A stretch of 64,000 bases of DNA, from assembly GCA_002749535.1 (NCBI GenBank), contig MZZL01000132.1, forward strand, positions 175,846 to 239,845, given 5' to 3'. Both the position numbers and the translations under genes were made by a program. Source of the DNA: Apophysomyces variabilis. Its lineage: Eukaryota; Mucoromycota; Mucoromycetes; Mucorales; Mucoraceae. The notes under the pieces were generated by a model. The model had not been told where the DNA came from, did no database searches, and saw only the letters and a program-made list of their open reading frames with translations. Below are positions 11,686 to 23,230 of this stretch, one piece after another (within the stretch, counting starts at the first letter, position 1; each line of letters starts with the position of its first letter).

Positions 11686-12711
11686 GATTGCTTTTAAACC
11701 CAGAAATGAGCATTACTGAAAAGAGCGACATCGAATTAGGGACCACCTGTTCGCATCAGGAATTCGCGGCGTTTCGCTGGTGCGAGTAGACGGTCCCAAT
11801 TACCGGTGTACAAGCCACAGGAAACCATGACTCGAGAAGCGCTGGTATGTCCGATTTCCTAAGTCTGACATCCAGCGTTAAAGACATATTTATTCTGTAT
11901 TTTAGCATGAGAAATATATTTCGTCTAATGGACATGTTCACTGTGTGATATAACAGGCCAGGGTAATCTAGTTTATTGGCAGTCCTAAAATTATCTATCC
12001 AGACATGGCGTGGTGTTCGAGCAATGTGTTCGAGCTCTTTACAAAACAGCAATATCACTTTTAGTTTTTAGCGATGGATAATATCATTGAACAAGAAAAT
12101 CTTAGGAGGTCTTGCGACTATATGCTATCTTGGAGCCGCTGGAAAGTAAACAAAGAATATACAGTATTTCCAAAAAATATTTTCGCAAACTGCCAACATC
12201 AAAATCGCAGTCTATTTGGAAATGAAATTTGTATATGCATTTGGCATTCACTTGGCGGGGAGATGCGTATGGCGTCGTCAGTTTTATGACAGGTATGTAA
12301 AAATTGGTCAATTCCAACTCTTATAACACGACAATTAATGTAATTTGTTAGCATCAAGCCCAGTTTCCAAAATACGCCAAATGAATTTGCTAGATGCGAT
12401 TTTAACTTTTGGAAATAAAGTACTGTATGAGCTTATCCTCCATCCCGTCTCCTATATCTACGAACTAGTTACTCTATCTTTAACAACGTCTGCTTGTTCT
12501 GCACCTTGCAAAAAGCGAAAAGAGCTGCGGCAAGTCTAAGTAGGCATTGGAGCATGTCTCATGCAATTCTTGGGCGGCGCTCGGCAACTGCCGGGTTGCC
12601 GGACAGACCTCAAAAGCCACACATTCCCCTCCTGTCATTCTCAAATCGTACTTGCGTTAGTGTAAATAGCGAGTCCTGAGCTGACCTCCCCTGTTTGTTC
12701 AATAACCCAGC
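11686..12711. other. Intergenic with a possible mobile-element remnant
   Basis: About 1 kb between HP1 (leftward) and bL28m (rightward). A minus-strand frame at 11756-12058 reads ELEHIARTPRHVWIDNFRTA and then becomes compositionally random; the start resembles coding sequence but I cannot name it. A plus-strand frame at 12074-12289 has no recognisable feature. I treat the region as promoter DNA plus possible decayed element, unproven. Confidence 0.35.
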
Positions 12712-13128
12712 ATGCTGTCGGCACAACCTTCATACGCACTCGCACGAGCTACCTTTAAACGTGCACAACGTGGTCTGTTTGGCGGGAAACACATCCAATT
12801 CGGCAACAATGTAAAGCATCGGAAGTAACCGTCGGATTCATTAATTCACTAATGTTGTACCGTGATATAGAACCCATTTTCTAAGAAGAAAACCCGACGC
12901 AACTGGCTTCCCAACATTCAGAGCAAGAAGCTGTTTTCGGACACTCTGCAACGCTTTATCGACCTGAAGGTTACGACGTCCGTTTTGCGAACGATCGATA
13001 AGAAGGGTGGATTAGATAAATATCTGTTGGAAACGAAAGACAAAAACCTTTACAGCGCAAAAGCCCTAGACCTCAAGGAAACTATCTTGAAACACCAACA
13101 GAAAACCAACACGAACTCTTCCCTGTAA
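12712..13128 (+). CDS. Mitochondrial large-subunit ribosomal protein bL28m
   Basis: Two exons, 12712-12810 and 12871-13128, join in phase 0 across a 60-nt intron (donor GTAAAG, acceptor GATATAG) to 118 aa. The sequence RAQRGLFGGKHIQFGNN, NPFSKKKTRRNWLPNIQSKK and LRTIDKKGGLDKYLLETKD is the L28 core: a basic R-R-x-W-x-P-N segment and the LRTIDKxGGLDxYLL motif. The N-terminus is basic and lacks acids, in keeping with a mitochondrial presequence. Family knowledge: bL28m (yeast Mrpl24) sits near the tRNA exit side of the mitoribosome. The protein is short because the fungal C-terminal extension is absent. Confidence 0.9.
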
Positions 13129-13214
13129 AATAAGAGAAATGCTCTAATAGAAGTCCAAACAGGAGAAAGACTACATACTCCCTTCTTCCTCTTTTCTTTT
13201 TATTCTTTATTCAT

Positions 13215-15035
13215 TTACTCATTGCAGAGAGCATTCATCAACAATTGATTCTCTATTTCCACAACGTCGGCAGATGCATGATTGGCTGGACATTTGCGGC
13301 TCTCAAGTTTTTCATCCCACCTTCGTGCCTCTCCCAACAACAATGTATCCCATATAATTGCTTTAAAATGCTGGACAAACATGCCTCTTGCCAATTGATC
13401 AAAAGCTTGTATGCGCGCACCACTTGTGTGCCGATGGCGATCAGTATGGTCAACACGGCAGCAGTAATACTGTGGGGTGCGATAAACGACCCTTGGAGGT
13501 TTATGGTTGTTCGGATAGATGTAGTTTTGTTTGACAAGCTCCACTAACTCCGTCAATGCAACACTAAATTCCTCCATTGACATGTAAGCTGCATCCCAGT
13601 TGCCAAGGGAAATGATCAATATATCTACAGGTGCGGGTCGAATGGCCTGCTGCCATTTCGGCTCATTGAGAAAGGTGAGGCCGTCCCACTTATAACTCCG
13701 GACACGAACCCCTTCCAACTGTCGATAGGAGGATGTGTCTGAAGACAGTTTCCGATGCACATCTCCAAAAGTAAGATTATTGATCCGTGCGCTGGTATTG
13801 AATAAAGTAGTATCCCACGTCGTCTCATTAAAGTCCTCGCAGAAACATGCGCGTCGATCTGTACTGAAGTTGTCTTCATGACTGCACCATTTTCCCTGCG
13901 TAATAAATTTCTTTAGCGATCGCCGCATGTTGGAATCACCATAGATGTCTATCCCGCGTGGATATTTGCGTTCCAAACATCGATTAAACGTATCGTATGG
14001 AATGGTGCGGTAGCGGCATGTGTAAGGCGACCAGATCATACCTCGCTTGTCTGATCTTCCTGTTCCATTGACTGCTGGGAGCCATCGTCCAGGATGATCA
14101 GCTCGTGTGCATAAGGGTAATGCCGTGGCTATCTTTTCATCGTAGGAATTTCTGTGCGCTCGTGTTACATCCAATACATCTTGAGGATAGACCTCCATTC
14201 TTTGAGATTCGTAAGGCGTGATAGGCCCTTTCTCAAAATTCCATCTGGCCTCCATGTACTCAAGCTGACCCTCAATACGGTAGCGACCGTTATCATGGAA
14301 TACCACATCGGATTCATAAATATGCCATAACCGACGCTCAAACATTCGTTCATTCATTCGACATGACCACTCTGGTGTGTTATTATCGAGGATTACCAAT
14401 CGCCGTGCGTCACGCAAGAGCTTATGACCACTCCAGGGCCGCATACGCAATGGAATGGACGAGCCTGTTTCTTGATTATCTGCTGAGACAACAATAGCAT
14501 CCCACCATGGTGCAGTGAACTCAAGGTCTTGTTTTTCAAATGGTGCATAAAGATACCGATATGGATCATCTCTTATATGTTTTGGCGGCGAAATGAACGG
14601 CGGCACAATAGCACGAACACACATTGGCTTGCCAGTTATAATATGGTTGGTCGGCAGAAGCAAAATCGGTTTTGAAATAGACATGCCCGCGTCAAACGTG
14701 TGGTCGCTATCCGATATGCCAAGCGAGTCAGCCACCATCCGACGAAGGATGGGAAATGGAAGAGGTTGATGATCGCAGGCCGCAGGCGGCCCCATCCATT
14801 CCGACCAAGACGGTCGCAGCCATCGGCCGATCCACCACGGGATGGTAGGAACTCCTATCTTGACTTCTGGAAAATAAGTGAGGATTGCAGCTTCCACTGG
14901 GTAGGAACGTTTATTCAACGACACGACATCGAAAGGAGCTTTGGATGAAAGGTAAGTTAAGGAAACCAATATCATCAAGGCAGTGGCCGTGACCAGAATA
15001 TGCCAATGCCTAATAAGGGTTGACTGGAAAGCCAT
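13215..15035 (-). CDS. Type II membrane PC-esterase/NXPE-like protein (GDSN motif)
   Basis: A single uninterrupted exon of 606 codons from ATG 15035 to a stop at 13215. Residues 11-30 (ILVTATALMILVSLTYL) form one signal-anchor helix after a short basic cytosolic end, so the bulk is luminal. In the C-terminal half GIDYGDSN-like sequence (IDIYGDSNMRRSLKKFI) and later ILIISLGNWDAA plus VDHTDRHRHTSGARIQAF fit the GDS...D-x-x-H layout of the PC-esterase/SGNH fold found in NXPE proteins and polysaccharide O-acetyl-modifying enzymes. I infer Golgi carbohydrate modification or esterase activity; substrate unknown. Several Cys suggest disulfides. It is intron-free, unlike most neighbours. Confidence 0.75.
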   Translation of the reverse strand: MAFQSTLIRHWHILVTATALMILVSLTYLSSKAPFDVVSLNKRSYPVEAAILTYFPEVKIGVPTIPWWIGRWLRPSWSEWMGPPAACDHQPLPFPILRRMVADSLGISDSDHTFDAGMSISKPILLLPTNHIITGKPMCVRAIVPPFISPPKHIRDDPYRYLYAPFEKQDLEFTAPWWDAIVVSADNQETGSSIPLRMRPWSGHKLLRDARRLVILDNNTPEWSCRMNERMFERRLWHIYESDVVFHDNGRYRIEGQLEYMEARWNFEKGPITPYESQRMEVYPQDVLDVTRAHRNSYDEKIATALPLCTRADHPGRWLPAVNGTGRSDKRGMIWSPYTCRYRTIPYDTFNRCLERKYPRGIDIYGDSNMRRSLKKFITQGKWCSHEDNFSTDRRACFCEDFNETTWDTTLFNTSARINNLTFGDVHRKLSSDTSSYRQLEGVRVRSYKWDGLTFLNEPKWQQAIRPAPVDILIISLGNWDAAYMSMEEFSVALTELVELVKQNYIYPNNHKPPRVVYRTPQYYCCRVDHTDRHRHTSGARIQAFDQLARGMFVQHFKAIIWDTLLLGEARRWDEKLESRKCPANHASADVVEIENQLLMNALCNE

Positions 15036-15226
15036 TGTCTAGAAGGAGATGATTTAGGGAAAAAAAAGAAAAGGACAAACAGCGCGTGAGTTCAGTCTCA
15101 ATATCTTCGCGTGCTCTGGTCGTTTTGGAATCAATCTATCCAAATCAAGAAAAACGCCATCTCCGGGTTTTTGTGTGGATCGATATGCTGTTCGATCAGC
15201 AACTAAAGCAGGAACAAGCTGACAAT

Positions 15227-15455
15227 TCATCGACATGGCAGCAAGTCTTCGTCGCATGTTGAGATAGGATGATTTAATCCAATAGCTGGTATGAACATCA
15301 ACCGCGGTTCACGTATGACTAATTTCACGCCACGTGGAATACGGACCGCTAACTGACAACCTTTATGCGTGGCGTCAGGGTCGTCACGGTTATATTCTGG
15401 AGGGAAAAAGGCCGTATCCAACACAAATGCCCATAGCAAAGGAGCATCTCCGTAT
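15227..15455 (-). other. Open frame downstream of FAM72, possible alternative last exon
   Basis: The minus frame here reads APLLWAFVLDTAFFPPEYN to NHPISTCDEDLLPCR and is open across and beyond FAM72 exon 4 in another phase. It may be an alternative FAM72 C-terminus (animal FAM72 also ends with a DED-rich tail) or chance. No start or promoter of its own is seen. Confidence 0.3.
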
Positions 15456-15506
15456 TGCTTGACCACTATGTTTTGATGTTTAGAATGATGGAGCATTTGG
15501 ACATCT

Positions 15507-16134
<628 letters not shown>

Positions 16135-16243
16135 AACAGACCTTATGAATTTGATAAAAAAAATAAATCAAGAAAAACACCGAGAAAAAAGGACAAAGAG
16201 AAAAAAGAAAGAAAGGTAATATACATTTTGTGTGTTTTCTCGG

Positions 16244-16822
16244 TCAATTTTTATGACGGTTTGTTATGAATGCTGTCCAGGGTGGTGTTGGACCTCTCCA
16301 GGAGTTCCGATTCGATGATTGTGTGAGACTGAAAGTGAGCGAGTTTCTTGCAGAGGCTGTAGTGATAGGGCTTGACTGTCGAGACGGCTGCTTGTTAGTC
16401 GCCATCGTGTTTGTGTCCATGGCACCCAAAAACGGTGAAAGCGACAGATGTCTTGGAACGATAGCCACACCATGATTTGACATGCTTTCTTGTAGAGGCT
16501 GTTGTTGGCGTGGCTGACGTGGTGGAACAGGGAGCTCGGTTACGTAGCCGACGTATTTGTCGGAAAGAGGAGATATGCTTGTATCGCAACCTTGCATATC
16601 TTCCCGATCTTTTATGATTACAGTCGTCATATCTTCCCGAAGTTCTAACGGATGTTGGCGATCTTCGCTTTCCGCGATACTCACGGGCTGCTCCATGCCC
16701 ATAGAAGCATGGTAGTTTCTTCGTTTCCGATACCACCACATTCCGACAAGGAGGAGTAGGATAAATATAAAAATGCATAAGCCTATGACAATACATTGCC
16801 AAGGACGTAGTTGTTCATCCAT
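16244..16822 (-). CDS. Single-pass membrane protein, function unknown
   Basis: A 192-codon frame from ATG 16822. Residues 9-30 (QCIVIGLCIFIFILLLLVG) form one strong transmembrane helix followed at once by a basic stop-transfer stretch (WWYRKRRN), so the long C-terminal part should be cytosolic. That tail is rich in Ser, Pro, Gln and Thr and looks disordered, with LPVPPRQPRQQQPLQ as a proline-rich, SH3-ligand-like segment. There is no recognised domain. The very short extracellular end suggests that an upstream exon with a signal peptide and ectodomain could be missing, but I found no convincing one. It lies 109 bp upstream of FAM72 on the same strand. Confidence 0.55.
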   Translation of the reverse strand: MDEQLRPWQCIVIGLCIFIFILLLLVGMWWYRKRRNYHASMGMEQPVSIAESEDRQHPLELREDMTTVIIKDREDMQGCDTSISPLSDKYVGYVTELPVPPRQPRQQQPLQESMSNHGVAIVPRHLSLSPFLGAMDTNTMATNKQPSRQSSPITTASARNSLTFSLTQSSNRNSWRGPTPPWTAFITNRHKN

Positions 16823-18326
16823 TAGGATGGGAAAGAAGGGAAAGAGAAAACGATCCCAGCTGATGGAATTAAGGTTTTGTTTAGTTACCTATTACCAGCA
16901 ATGGAATACTCATTTTGAATTGAGGCCAATGCAAGTTAACCAATCGGATTGCTCATCCATTCTGCGAGTATAGTATGCCAGTGGATCATGAGGGTCCACC
17001 GAACAAAAGGTAGGCTACAACGATTGATGTGACAAAAGGATTTAAAGTTTCTGCAACTGTAGATGAAATAGTCAGCAACATCGTAATATCACATGGAAGA
17101 AAGAATACCGAGTTGGATAGCGCTTCATAACATTCGCTCTCACCTCGAGAAAACATTGGACGTTGTCAGTTTTTGTCAGTCAAAAATACCACTCCATATT
17201 AACTAAAGCTGGATTTCACATTGCTTGAATGAAGAGCGCTTACGTTCCCTGCTATTCGATGCTGAAATGTCATATGTTTGTTACTATAATCATGCTTTCA
17301 CAGCTTGTTTTCCTCTTTGTCATTATCTTCGTAATCTTTTAGGATAACCTAAAACTAAAATGGGTGAACACTTTCAGGACATGGACCTTTGCTGTCATAT
17401 GTCAGATTTGCAGTCATTTATTGACTGCGATTCCTACTTTTGTCGTTATTTCAGTATTTGTATACATGCTTTGCTTTATGTCTCCTGACGGTTCGGTCTC
17501 CTGGTCAGAATGAAATCACGATGTTACATAGGTCTTACAAGGTTGCTATGGCGCTCTACGCGTGTGTGACAACATATCCTTCATACACGGTTGACTTGTA
17601 GGTAACAATCTCCTTATGTTTTGGTATTGCTTTTTTCTGTTGTCAAGCAACTACTAAGCACGGTAAATAATATGAACAAGATAATGGAATCGGAATAGAC
17701 TTGGCTTGCTGCCCTCAGGTGTTCCTAGTTAAGGCGACAACTGCACTGCCGCTGACTCGTTAATATAAGTAATATCTGCGGACTCCCAATGCACTAAGTT
17801 AAGGAGGAACAAGGACAATCCTTGATAGTTCAAAGAAAGTAAAGCGTCTCGACAATCCTTTCAGACGATTTAGCAAACTTAGGGGTCAGCAGAGAATAGG
17901 AAATTTGACGTCGAAGGTTTGAAATAGTAAAGCATTGGCAAGCAAACAAAGCAAATAAAAATCATTGGTGAACAAGTAGTGGGATGATAAGACGTCATAT
18001 TCCCATTTTCCATTTTAAAAGTGCACGGCTCAAAGTATTGGAATAAGAAAAACCGGGAACAATTAGACAGGATGAGACGTTATTACTCCTCGCGAGAACA
18101 GACAAGATAGAATAAGCTTAACGATAACTTTCGTTGACGATTTCACCGTTCGGAAAATCGCAAAATGAGCTGAAGGGAAAAAACTATGGTCCAAAAACAT
18201 ATACTAAATAGGACTGTCCAATGTAAATTGTGCCTCCAGAGCACCCATTGTATGATTTTAAGATTACAACCCTTTGTAGCCAAGGTATCTTCAAAATATG
18301 GGCTGAAGATAGGGCACGCTTCACCT
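16823..18326. other. Long AT-rich stretch, no supported gene
   Basis: About 1.5 kb. I read it in all frames and found only short frames; one at about 17360 (+) starts MGEHFQDMDLCCHMSD and runs about 42 codons, too little to call. No RNA gene or repeat is evident. Confidence 0.4.
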
Positions 18327-18720
18327 TTAATTGGAGAATGCTGTTAGTCCACTTGAGGATTGTAACAGAAGCTGCATTGCCACGAAGTCGATTTCCTGAA
18401 ATTGAACATTTGTTTTTTTTGACACGGAGGCCTCGCTGCATGCAATAATACCAATTGCTGCAACTTTTGGAACCTGCCTTTTTTAGATGGGAGCGTATAT
18501 CCAACCTTCTCAACTGAGATCCGCAGACTTGGAATACATGGAACGATGTTCGCTCAGTAGAAGATGCCCTACGGTCCTGTTACAATTTCATCCTTTGCTT
18601 GATCGTGATACAGTATGGTAAGCAACCCATGGCGGCCTTCCATCATTCCTGGTTTAGTAGTGGGTATCCGGAACAACTCCGTATATACGTCGTCTTCCCA
18701 TGACACCATTGATGAATAGG
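18327..18720 (-). CDS. Small intron-containing gene, function unknown
   Basis: Three pieces join in phase: 18720-18573 (first ATG at 18709), 18527-18452, 18395-18327, giving at least 93 aa: MVSWEDDVYTELFRIPTTK, RHGLLTILYHDQAKDEIV, LRISVEKVGYTLPSKKGR, LEIDFVAMQLLLQSSSG. Codon use and the amphipathic pattern look coding, the introns (GTAGGG...AAG, GTATTA...CAG) are normal, and the sequence just upstream of 18720 ends in CTATAG, a good acceptor, so an upstream 5' exon is likely. I do not recognise the family. The opposite strand also has a 72-codon frame here, so this remains a model. Confidence 0.45.
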
Positions 18721-19004
18721 CTATAGTCTATACATGGTCATGCGAACTTTTATTAATCAACCATCTGTCGGTTGTAGCACCTGCTGGAATGGCTAATCAT
18801 CATCCATCAGATCATTTTTCAACATTAGTCATTTTGCCAAACCCCTAAAGTTATGGTGTTAGTTTTTACTCTGTAGTCTCTGTCCTCTCATTGTTGTTGT
18901 TGTTTAATGGATTTTGATAATGCTAATATGATAATATTGCTACTTTACAATGGTACTATTCAACATGAATTAATAAAAAGAATTAAGCGAAAAGGAATTG
19001 TTGC
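18721..19004. other. AT-rich spacer
   Basis: Upstream of the small unknown gene and downstream of the LEA2-like gene. It includes a TTG-triplet run near 18892-18903 and may hold a missing 5' exon of the gene at 18327-18720 as well as 3' processing signals of the neighbour. Confidence 0.3.
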
Positions 19005-19985
19005 TTATGAAGCAAGAGGACAAGCGAAACCGGCCATGGCAGGTTTCGCAATGATGGTCGGTTTATAACCTAACCAATCTAGACCCGCAATGTAGAGCGT
19101 GATCCAAAACTGCACCTGCAACGAATTTCTACTGCTGCCGTTGCAAGCTTGATAGAGATCCAAGAACGTAGTATCAGATCTGTCTCGGGCCTGATAATTA
19201 ATATTCATCGGTAGATGGATGGTTGAAATAGTTGCCGGTGCTAGTATGATTGTTTCGTCGTTGTTGCCGTTTTTTCCGATCATTAAGCCTGTCAAGGCGT
19301 CCTTCGCAACCACTTCAATTTTATTAAGTCGGGTGGGAAGGTGGTTCTGCCGATTATCAACGGTTACGTTAACAAGCCAGCTGCTTTGGAAAGAAACGTT
19401 GCCAATATCGGCTTGATGTGTCTGTGTCACAGAGACCGGGGATAGCAAGGATGCGCCTTCGATCCGCATCAACGGTATACGTGGCCATGCGAAGAAGGCG
19501 AAGACGGCAACCACGACCAAGCTCAGAAAGATACAGATAACCCATCCTTGTCGACTGCAACCGGGTCCATCTTCCTTACCGCCTCCTTCGTATTTGTTTC
19601 TTCCCCTAGGACAGCCAAAGAAGCAACAACCAACCCATACGCCTCGGAAAACAGGATCTCGATTCGATTCAATATCGCGATCACGCCTACGATGTCCCGA
19701 TGACGCTTTACAACATCCTTCTTTCTTTTCATTGACTTCCAGCTTTTCATCGTCATTTCCTTCTACTTGCTCTTCTTGTTCTTTGTTATCGTGCGTCACG
19801 ACAGAATCAAGCTTGGGCAATGAAACGCGTTTCTGCTGGGATATCAAGGTATCCAACGTTTCACGGCTTCCAAACGACTTGTCTTGACTTTCATGCACGG
19901 ACATAAAGTTTTCTGCAATATCCAATGGATGAGAGACTAGAAAATAGAATAGATAATCATGACTTTCTGATCCTTTTCGTTCCAT
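19005..19985 (-). CDS. Single-pass membrane protein with LEA2-like outer domain
   Basis: An uninterrupted 326-codon frame from ATG 19985; a second ATG at residue 28 (MSVHESQDK) is an equally good start. The N-terminal 150 residues are charged and disordered, then a Cys/Gly-rich segment (GVWVGCCFFGCPRGR) precedes one transmembrane helix (GWVICIFLSLVVVAVFAFF). The C-terminal domain has the beta-rich pattern of LEA2/NDR1-type proteins: WLVNVTVDNRQNHLPTRLNKI, then ILAPATISTIHLPMNINY. Several N-x-S/T sites there fit a luminal or vacuolar location. Fungal relatives of this layout are poorly characterised; the LEA2 assignment is by pattern, not by search. Confidence 0.7.
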   Translation of the reverse strand: MERKGSESHDYLFYFLVSHPLDIAENFMSVHESQDKSFGSRETLDTLISQQKRVSLPKLDSVVTHDNKEQEEQVEGNDDEKLEVNEKKEGCCKASSGHRRRDRDIESNRDPVFRGVWVGCCFFGCPRGRNKYEGGGKEDGPGCSRQGWVICIFLSLVVVAVFAFFAWPRIPLMRIEGASLLSPVSVTQTHQADIGNVSFQSSWLVNVTVDNRQNHLPTRLNKIEVVAKDALTGLMIGKNGNNDETIILAPATISTIHLPMNINYQARDRSDTTFLDLYQACNGSSRNSLQVQFWITLYIAGLDWLGYKPTIIAKPAMAGFACPLAS

Positions 19986-20091
19986 GTTTCGCCTCCTCTC
20001 CCCTTATTATCCCTCATTATTTTTTATTCCAAACGCAAGTACGCCCCAGCCAATTTTCTAATCAAGGCTAGTGCGTATTTGGTTACACAGA

Positions 20092-20544
20092 TCAAAGGTC
20101 CCCGCTAAACTTACGCTGAAGAAATGAGTTGGCAATTGTCAGGCGTCTTGGGTCAGGGTCAGCTTGTTGGGAAAGCAAGGTGTGACTTGTAGCTGTCGAA
20201 GGCAATGATCCGTGTGAGGAGGAATACGGAGGGGAGGTTAATGACGCCATGGAGCGTGGACGGGCATAGGTCTGCTGTTGCTGTTGCTGTTGTTCTTGTT
20301 CTTGTGTTGCTGATAATGTTGCGGTGTAATTAGGAGACATAAAGCGATCGGCAATGGATAGACGTGGCATATCATTAACAGGAGATGTATTCCGTAGCAG
20401 TGGTGCGGATGGTCTTCGCGAATTGTCATATTGTGAGGAAGAGGGGGATATCCATGGACGGTCTATCTTCGTAACAATATCGTGGGATAGCCTAGGGCGA
20501 TGATGTGTTGGTGAACGATGCGGATGATAATGTCTGGTAGGCAT
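20092..20544 (-). CDS. Small low-complexity protein with duplicated R-L-S/T-I-A motif
   Basis: A 150-codon frame, ATG 20544 to stop 20092. Rich in His, Pro, Ser and Gln, with a run of eight Gln after EQE at about 20270-20305. Two related segments, PRLSIADRFMSPN and RRLTIANSFLQRK, flank the Gln run and look like a short linear motif used twice. No domain is recognised. It may be an independent gene or the 5' exon of the downstream membrane protein, but its in-frame TGA and a 106-bp gap favour independence. Confidence 0.5.
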   Translation of the reverse strand: MPTRHYHPHRSPTHHRPRLSHDIVTKIDRPWISPSSSQYDNSRRPSAPLLRNTSPVNDMPRLSIADRFMSPNYTATLSATQEQEQQQQQQQTYARPRSMASLTSPPYSSSHGSLPSTATSHTLLSQQADPDPRRLTIANSFLQRKFSGDL

Positions 20545-21404
20545 TAGTTTCTTTCCGGATAAAATAAGACAAGTAATAAAAAAGAAGAGAGAAATGAAAA
20601 GAAATGAAGGGATTATGCCATGAAAAAGAAAACTTTATTTCCCGAGCAAAGGAGGTTCATGCACTCCTTATTCTATCCATGGCAGTGGCAAAAAGCCTCA
20701 GCGGGAATCACTCGGACACGCCGGTTAAGCTGTGCCTTATAGGAACATCATGCCTCCCTCTGACCTCATGAGTTTGGAAGCGTCTCAGTTGATTGCCTTG
20801 CCAAAGGCAATTCAGTATGCGCATCAATAATGACAATGAGGCAAAAAACTTTCATTCCCGCTCTTTCCGTACTGAGACACTATATTGTAGTTAGCCCCTA
20901 TCTTTCCTTCCCTTCACGTATCGCCGTGCAAACAAGCATTTGTCGATTCAAACTCGAAAGGGCATTAATATGACGAGTTATGCAAAGCATGGCAACCAGT
21001 ATTGTTGCCATGGCTGGTCAACTGTCAATAGTGGCAACACGCAATGACGCAAGAAAACATAACGGGACTATGAAAATCAAACAAGACCAAGTTCAATAAC
21101 ATCTGTTCACTCAATTCTATGCTGCGTTTAAACCCAATCCCTTGGCCTGTGTAGCCCCATCTACCCTGTACGGCCGCTCGAAACAAATGCAGATCGATTA
21201 ACAAACGGCGGCTTTACTGTAACTATGCTTGTAGAATGTGAACATCCGAGAGCAATCGATGCTCAATTTTCATATCCTCTATCCTTTCATTCGTTAAAGG
21301 GAAAAACTTGCGTTCTTCATAAGTTATGGAAGATCGGGAAACGATAAGTGAAGATCGAAAGATGCAAGAGTGACTTGCTTTTAAAGTGATTGTTCCGGAA
21401 GGGA
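20545..21404. other. Intergenic/promoter stretch
   Basis: About 860 bases between a leftward and a rightward gene. No ORF with coding character, no repeat noted. It should contain two divergent promoters. Confidence 0.45.
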
Positions 21405-22425
21405 ATGCCTTGTTTCGTGCTGCAGGAACATGGAAGCATGGGCGCCAAGTCCAATGAACAAAAGAACTCGGCATCCAAGTACGATTTCGTCAAAGTGCGT
21501 GTACATCTCTCAGATCAGCACTATTACGTATTATCACGGTTTATTTTATGTCGAATGCTTACCGCAGCACGAATTGACTATGGCCATGCACTTCGTATGG
21601 CTCTTGACTTGAAAAAACGCTTAGTAGACAAAGATCGACTGGACGTATCTCAGCAAGAGTTACAGTCTGAATTGTTTGCTCTTTTTCAACGTCACGGTTA
21701 CGGGGAGGAGCATGTTCAGTGGTACAAGACAATGGCCGATTTTCATCATGAACGTATTCCTCTTGTTGTTCTTTTGGCTGGTACCGCTTCCATTGGCAAA
21801 TCGACCATTGCCACCCGACTATCGGAGCGTCTCAATCTTTCATCGGTTCTGAAAACTGATGTTATTTATGACTTGATGCATACCATTATGGAGTGAGTTC
21901 CTCCCCGTTCTTAATGCTTTTAAGTCAGCTAAGCTTAATGTTGTCCTTAGTGGTGTGAGACCTCCGAGACTATGGACGCTGGACGAAATACACTTTGATC
22001 GTGAGTGTGCCCTGGTATGTCAAGGTAAAAGAGGAACGTACTGGAATGGTACGGTTGATCGTGACGATTTAGGACTGGATGCGGACTTATGCAAATCTGT
22101 AAGCGATGGCAAATCGATCATTATCGAAGGAGATCTTGTCAGCCATGCGTTACTGAAACATATGAATCAGTTTCAGCAACAGAGAGTGGTGGTGGCACCC
22201 TTTTTACTGACGCTGTCAGACGCTGACTTGCACCGCGACTTAGTGCAAGATTCTCGGGTCTTTGATCGTCTGCGTGCCTGGCAAGACACACTCCTAGCAG
22301 AAAACTCCAGAAAAGACAATCCAAAATTCAACGTGATTCAGGTTGATTTGGATAATCTACAGACTTCGATTGATTCAATCCAAGCCATTGTCTTGGAAAG
22401 GATTGCTGCTCAAATGAGCAAGTAG
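21405..22425 (+). CDS. P-loop kinase-like protein (2-phosphoglycerate kinase-like)
   Basis: Exons 21405-21892 and 21951-22425 join in phase 2 to 320 aa. Start: first in-frame ATG at 21405; the ATG at 21438 (MGAKSNEQK) is an alternative. The second half carries a Walker A loop, LLAGTASIGKSTIATRLSERL, then LKTDVIYDLMH and RPPRLWTLDEIHFD, and IIIEGDLVSHALL with VVVAPFLLTLSD, the layout of 2-phosphoglycerate kinase/zeta-toxin-like P-loop proteins. The first 110 residues resemble the N-terminal ATP-cone-like part of archaeal 2-phosphoglycerate kinases. Family knowledge: 2PGK makes cyclic 2,3-diphosphoglycerate in methanogens; eukaryotic members are uncharacterised, with plant relatives linked to phytate. 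Reaction here is not established. Confidence 0.7.
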
Positions 22426-23230
22426 CTACTGTTTATTGAATCATATTTTGCGCTACTGTAAAACAATTCTGCGCCATGAAAGCACCAAGTCTACGCTAAA
22501 AGTAAAATAATTTTATTTCATTAACCAAATCAGTTATGCTAGAAGTATACTTTCCTTACATGAATCTGATACTTCAGTGGGACACAGAATTCATTCGAGT
22601 AGCGAGAGATATAATTCATGGTTAGCAAATCGGAAGGGTACATTGCTGTCTTTTTATTTACCCCGAAGCTATCCCGCTGCTAATTGCGGGCACCAACGCC
22701 GCACCCCTCCGGAATGGACGTAAGCGAAGCTAACAGATTATTATCCAGCAAGTATTTACTGGCTTTTTTGGGGTTGAACTCCGGAAATGGTTCGTGCTGT
22801 TCTGAAAAAGGGCACTAGTCCGGGCGAGAGCAATGTTCAGGGCAGCATTTTTGTCCCGGCCACGTGAGCCGTACCCTTTCTACAAAAGGCAGACTCAGGC
22901 AAACGGGGCCCCGAATCTCCGTAACTTTCCTATCCCATTGGCCGATCCAGCTTGGGTAGTTTGACTCTCGCCAGACTACGACAAAACTGCGTGACGCCGG
23001 TTGAGCCGTCCCACTTCAGCAACGGACGTGAAGGTATCATACCTGCTGGCGCAAAAGTACTTTTGAGCTGGCAAAATCTTGCAAGAAGCTAAATTTATCC
23101 TTTGTGTCCAACATCAACTGCCAATCAAATGTGATGTTTGCGTGTGGTTGTCTACCGAAAGCAGAAGCGTCTCATTAGATTCGCTTTCCGTTATTTTCTG
23201 TTCTTGCCCTGTTTATTGAATTTCCTCCTC
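22426..23230. other. Intergenic stretch, GC-richer middle
   Basis: About 800 bases between two rightward genes. A GC-richer part near 22660-23010 differs from its surroundings but shows no ORF, tRNA fold or repeat that I can support. Confidence 0.4.
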
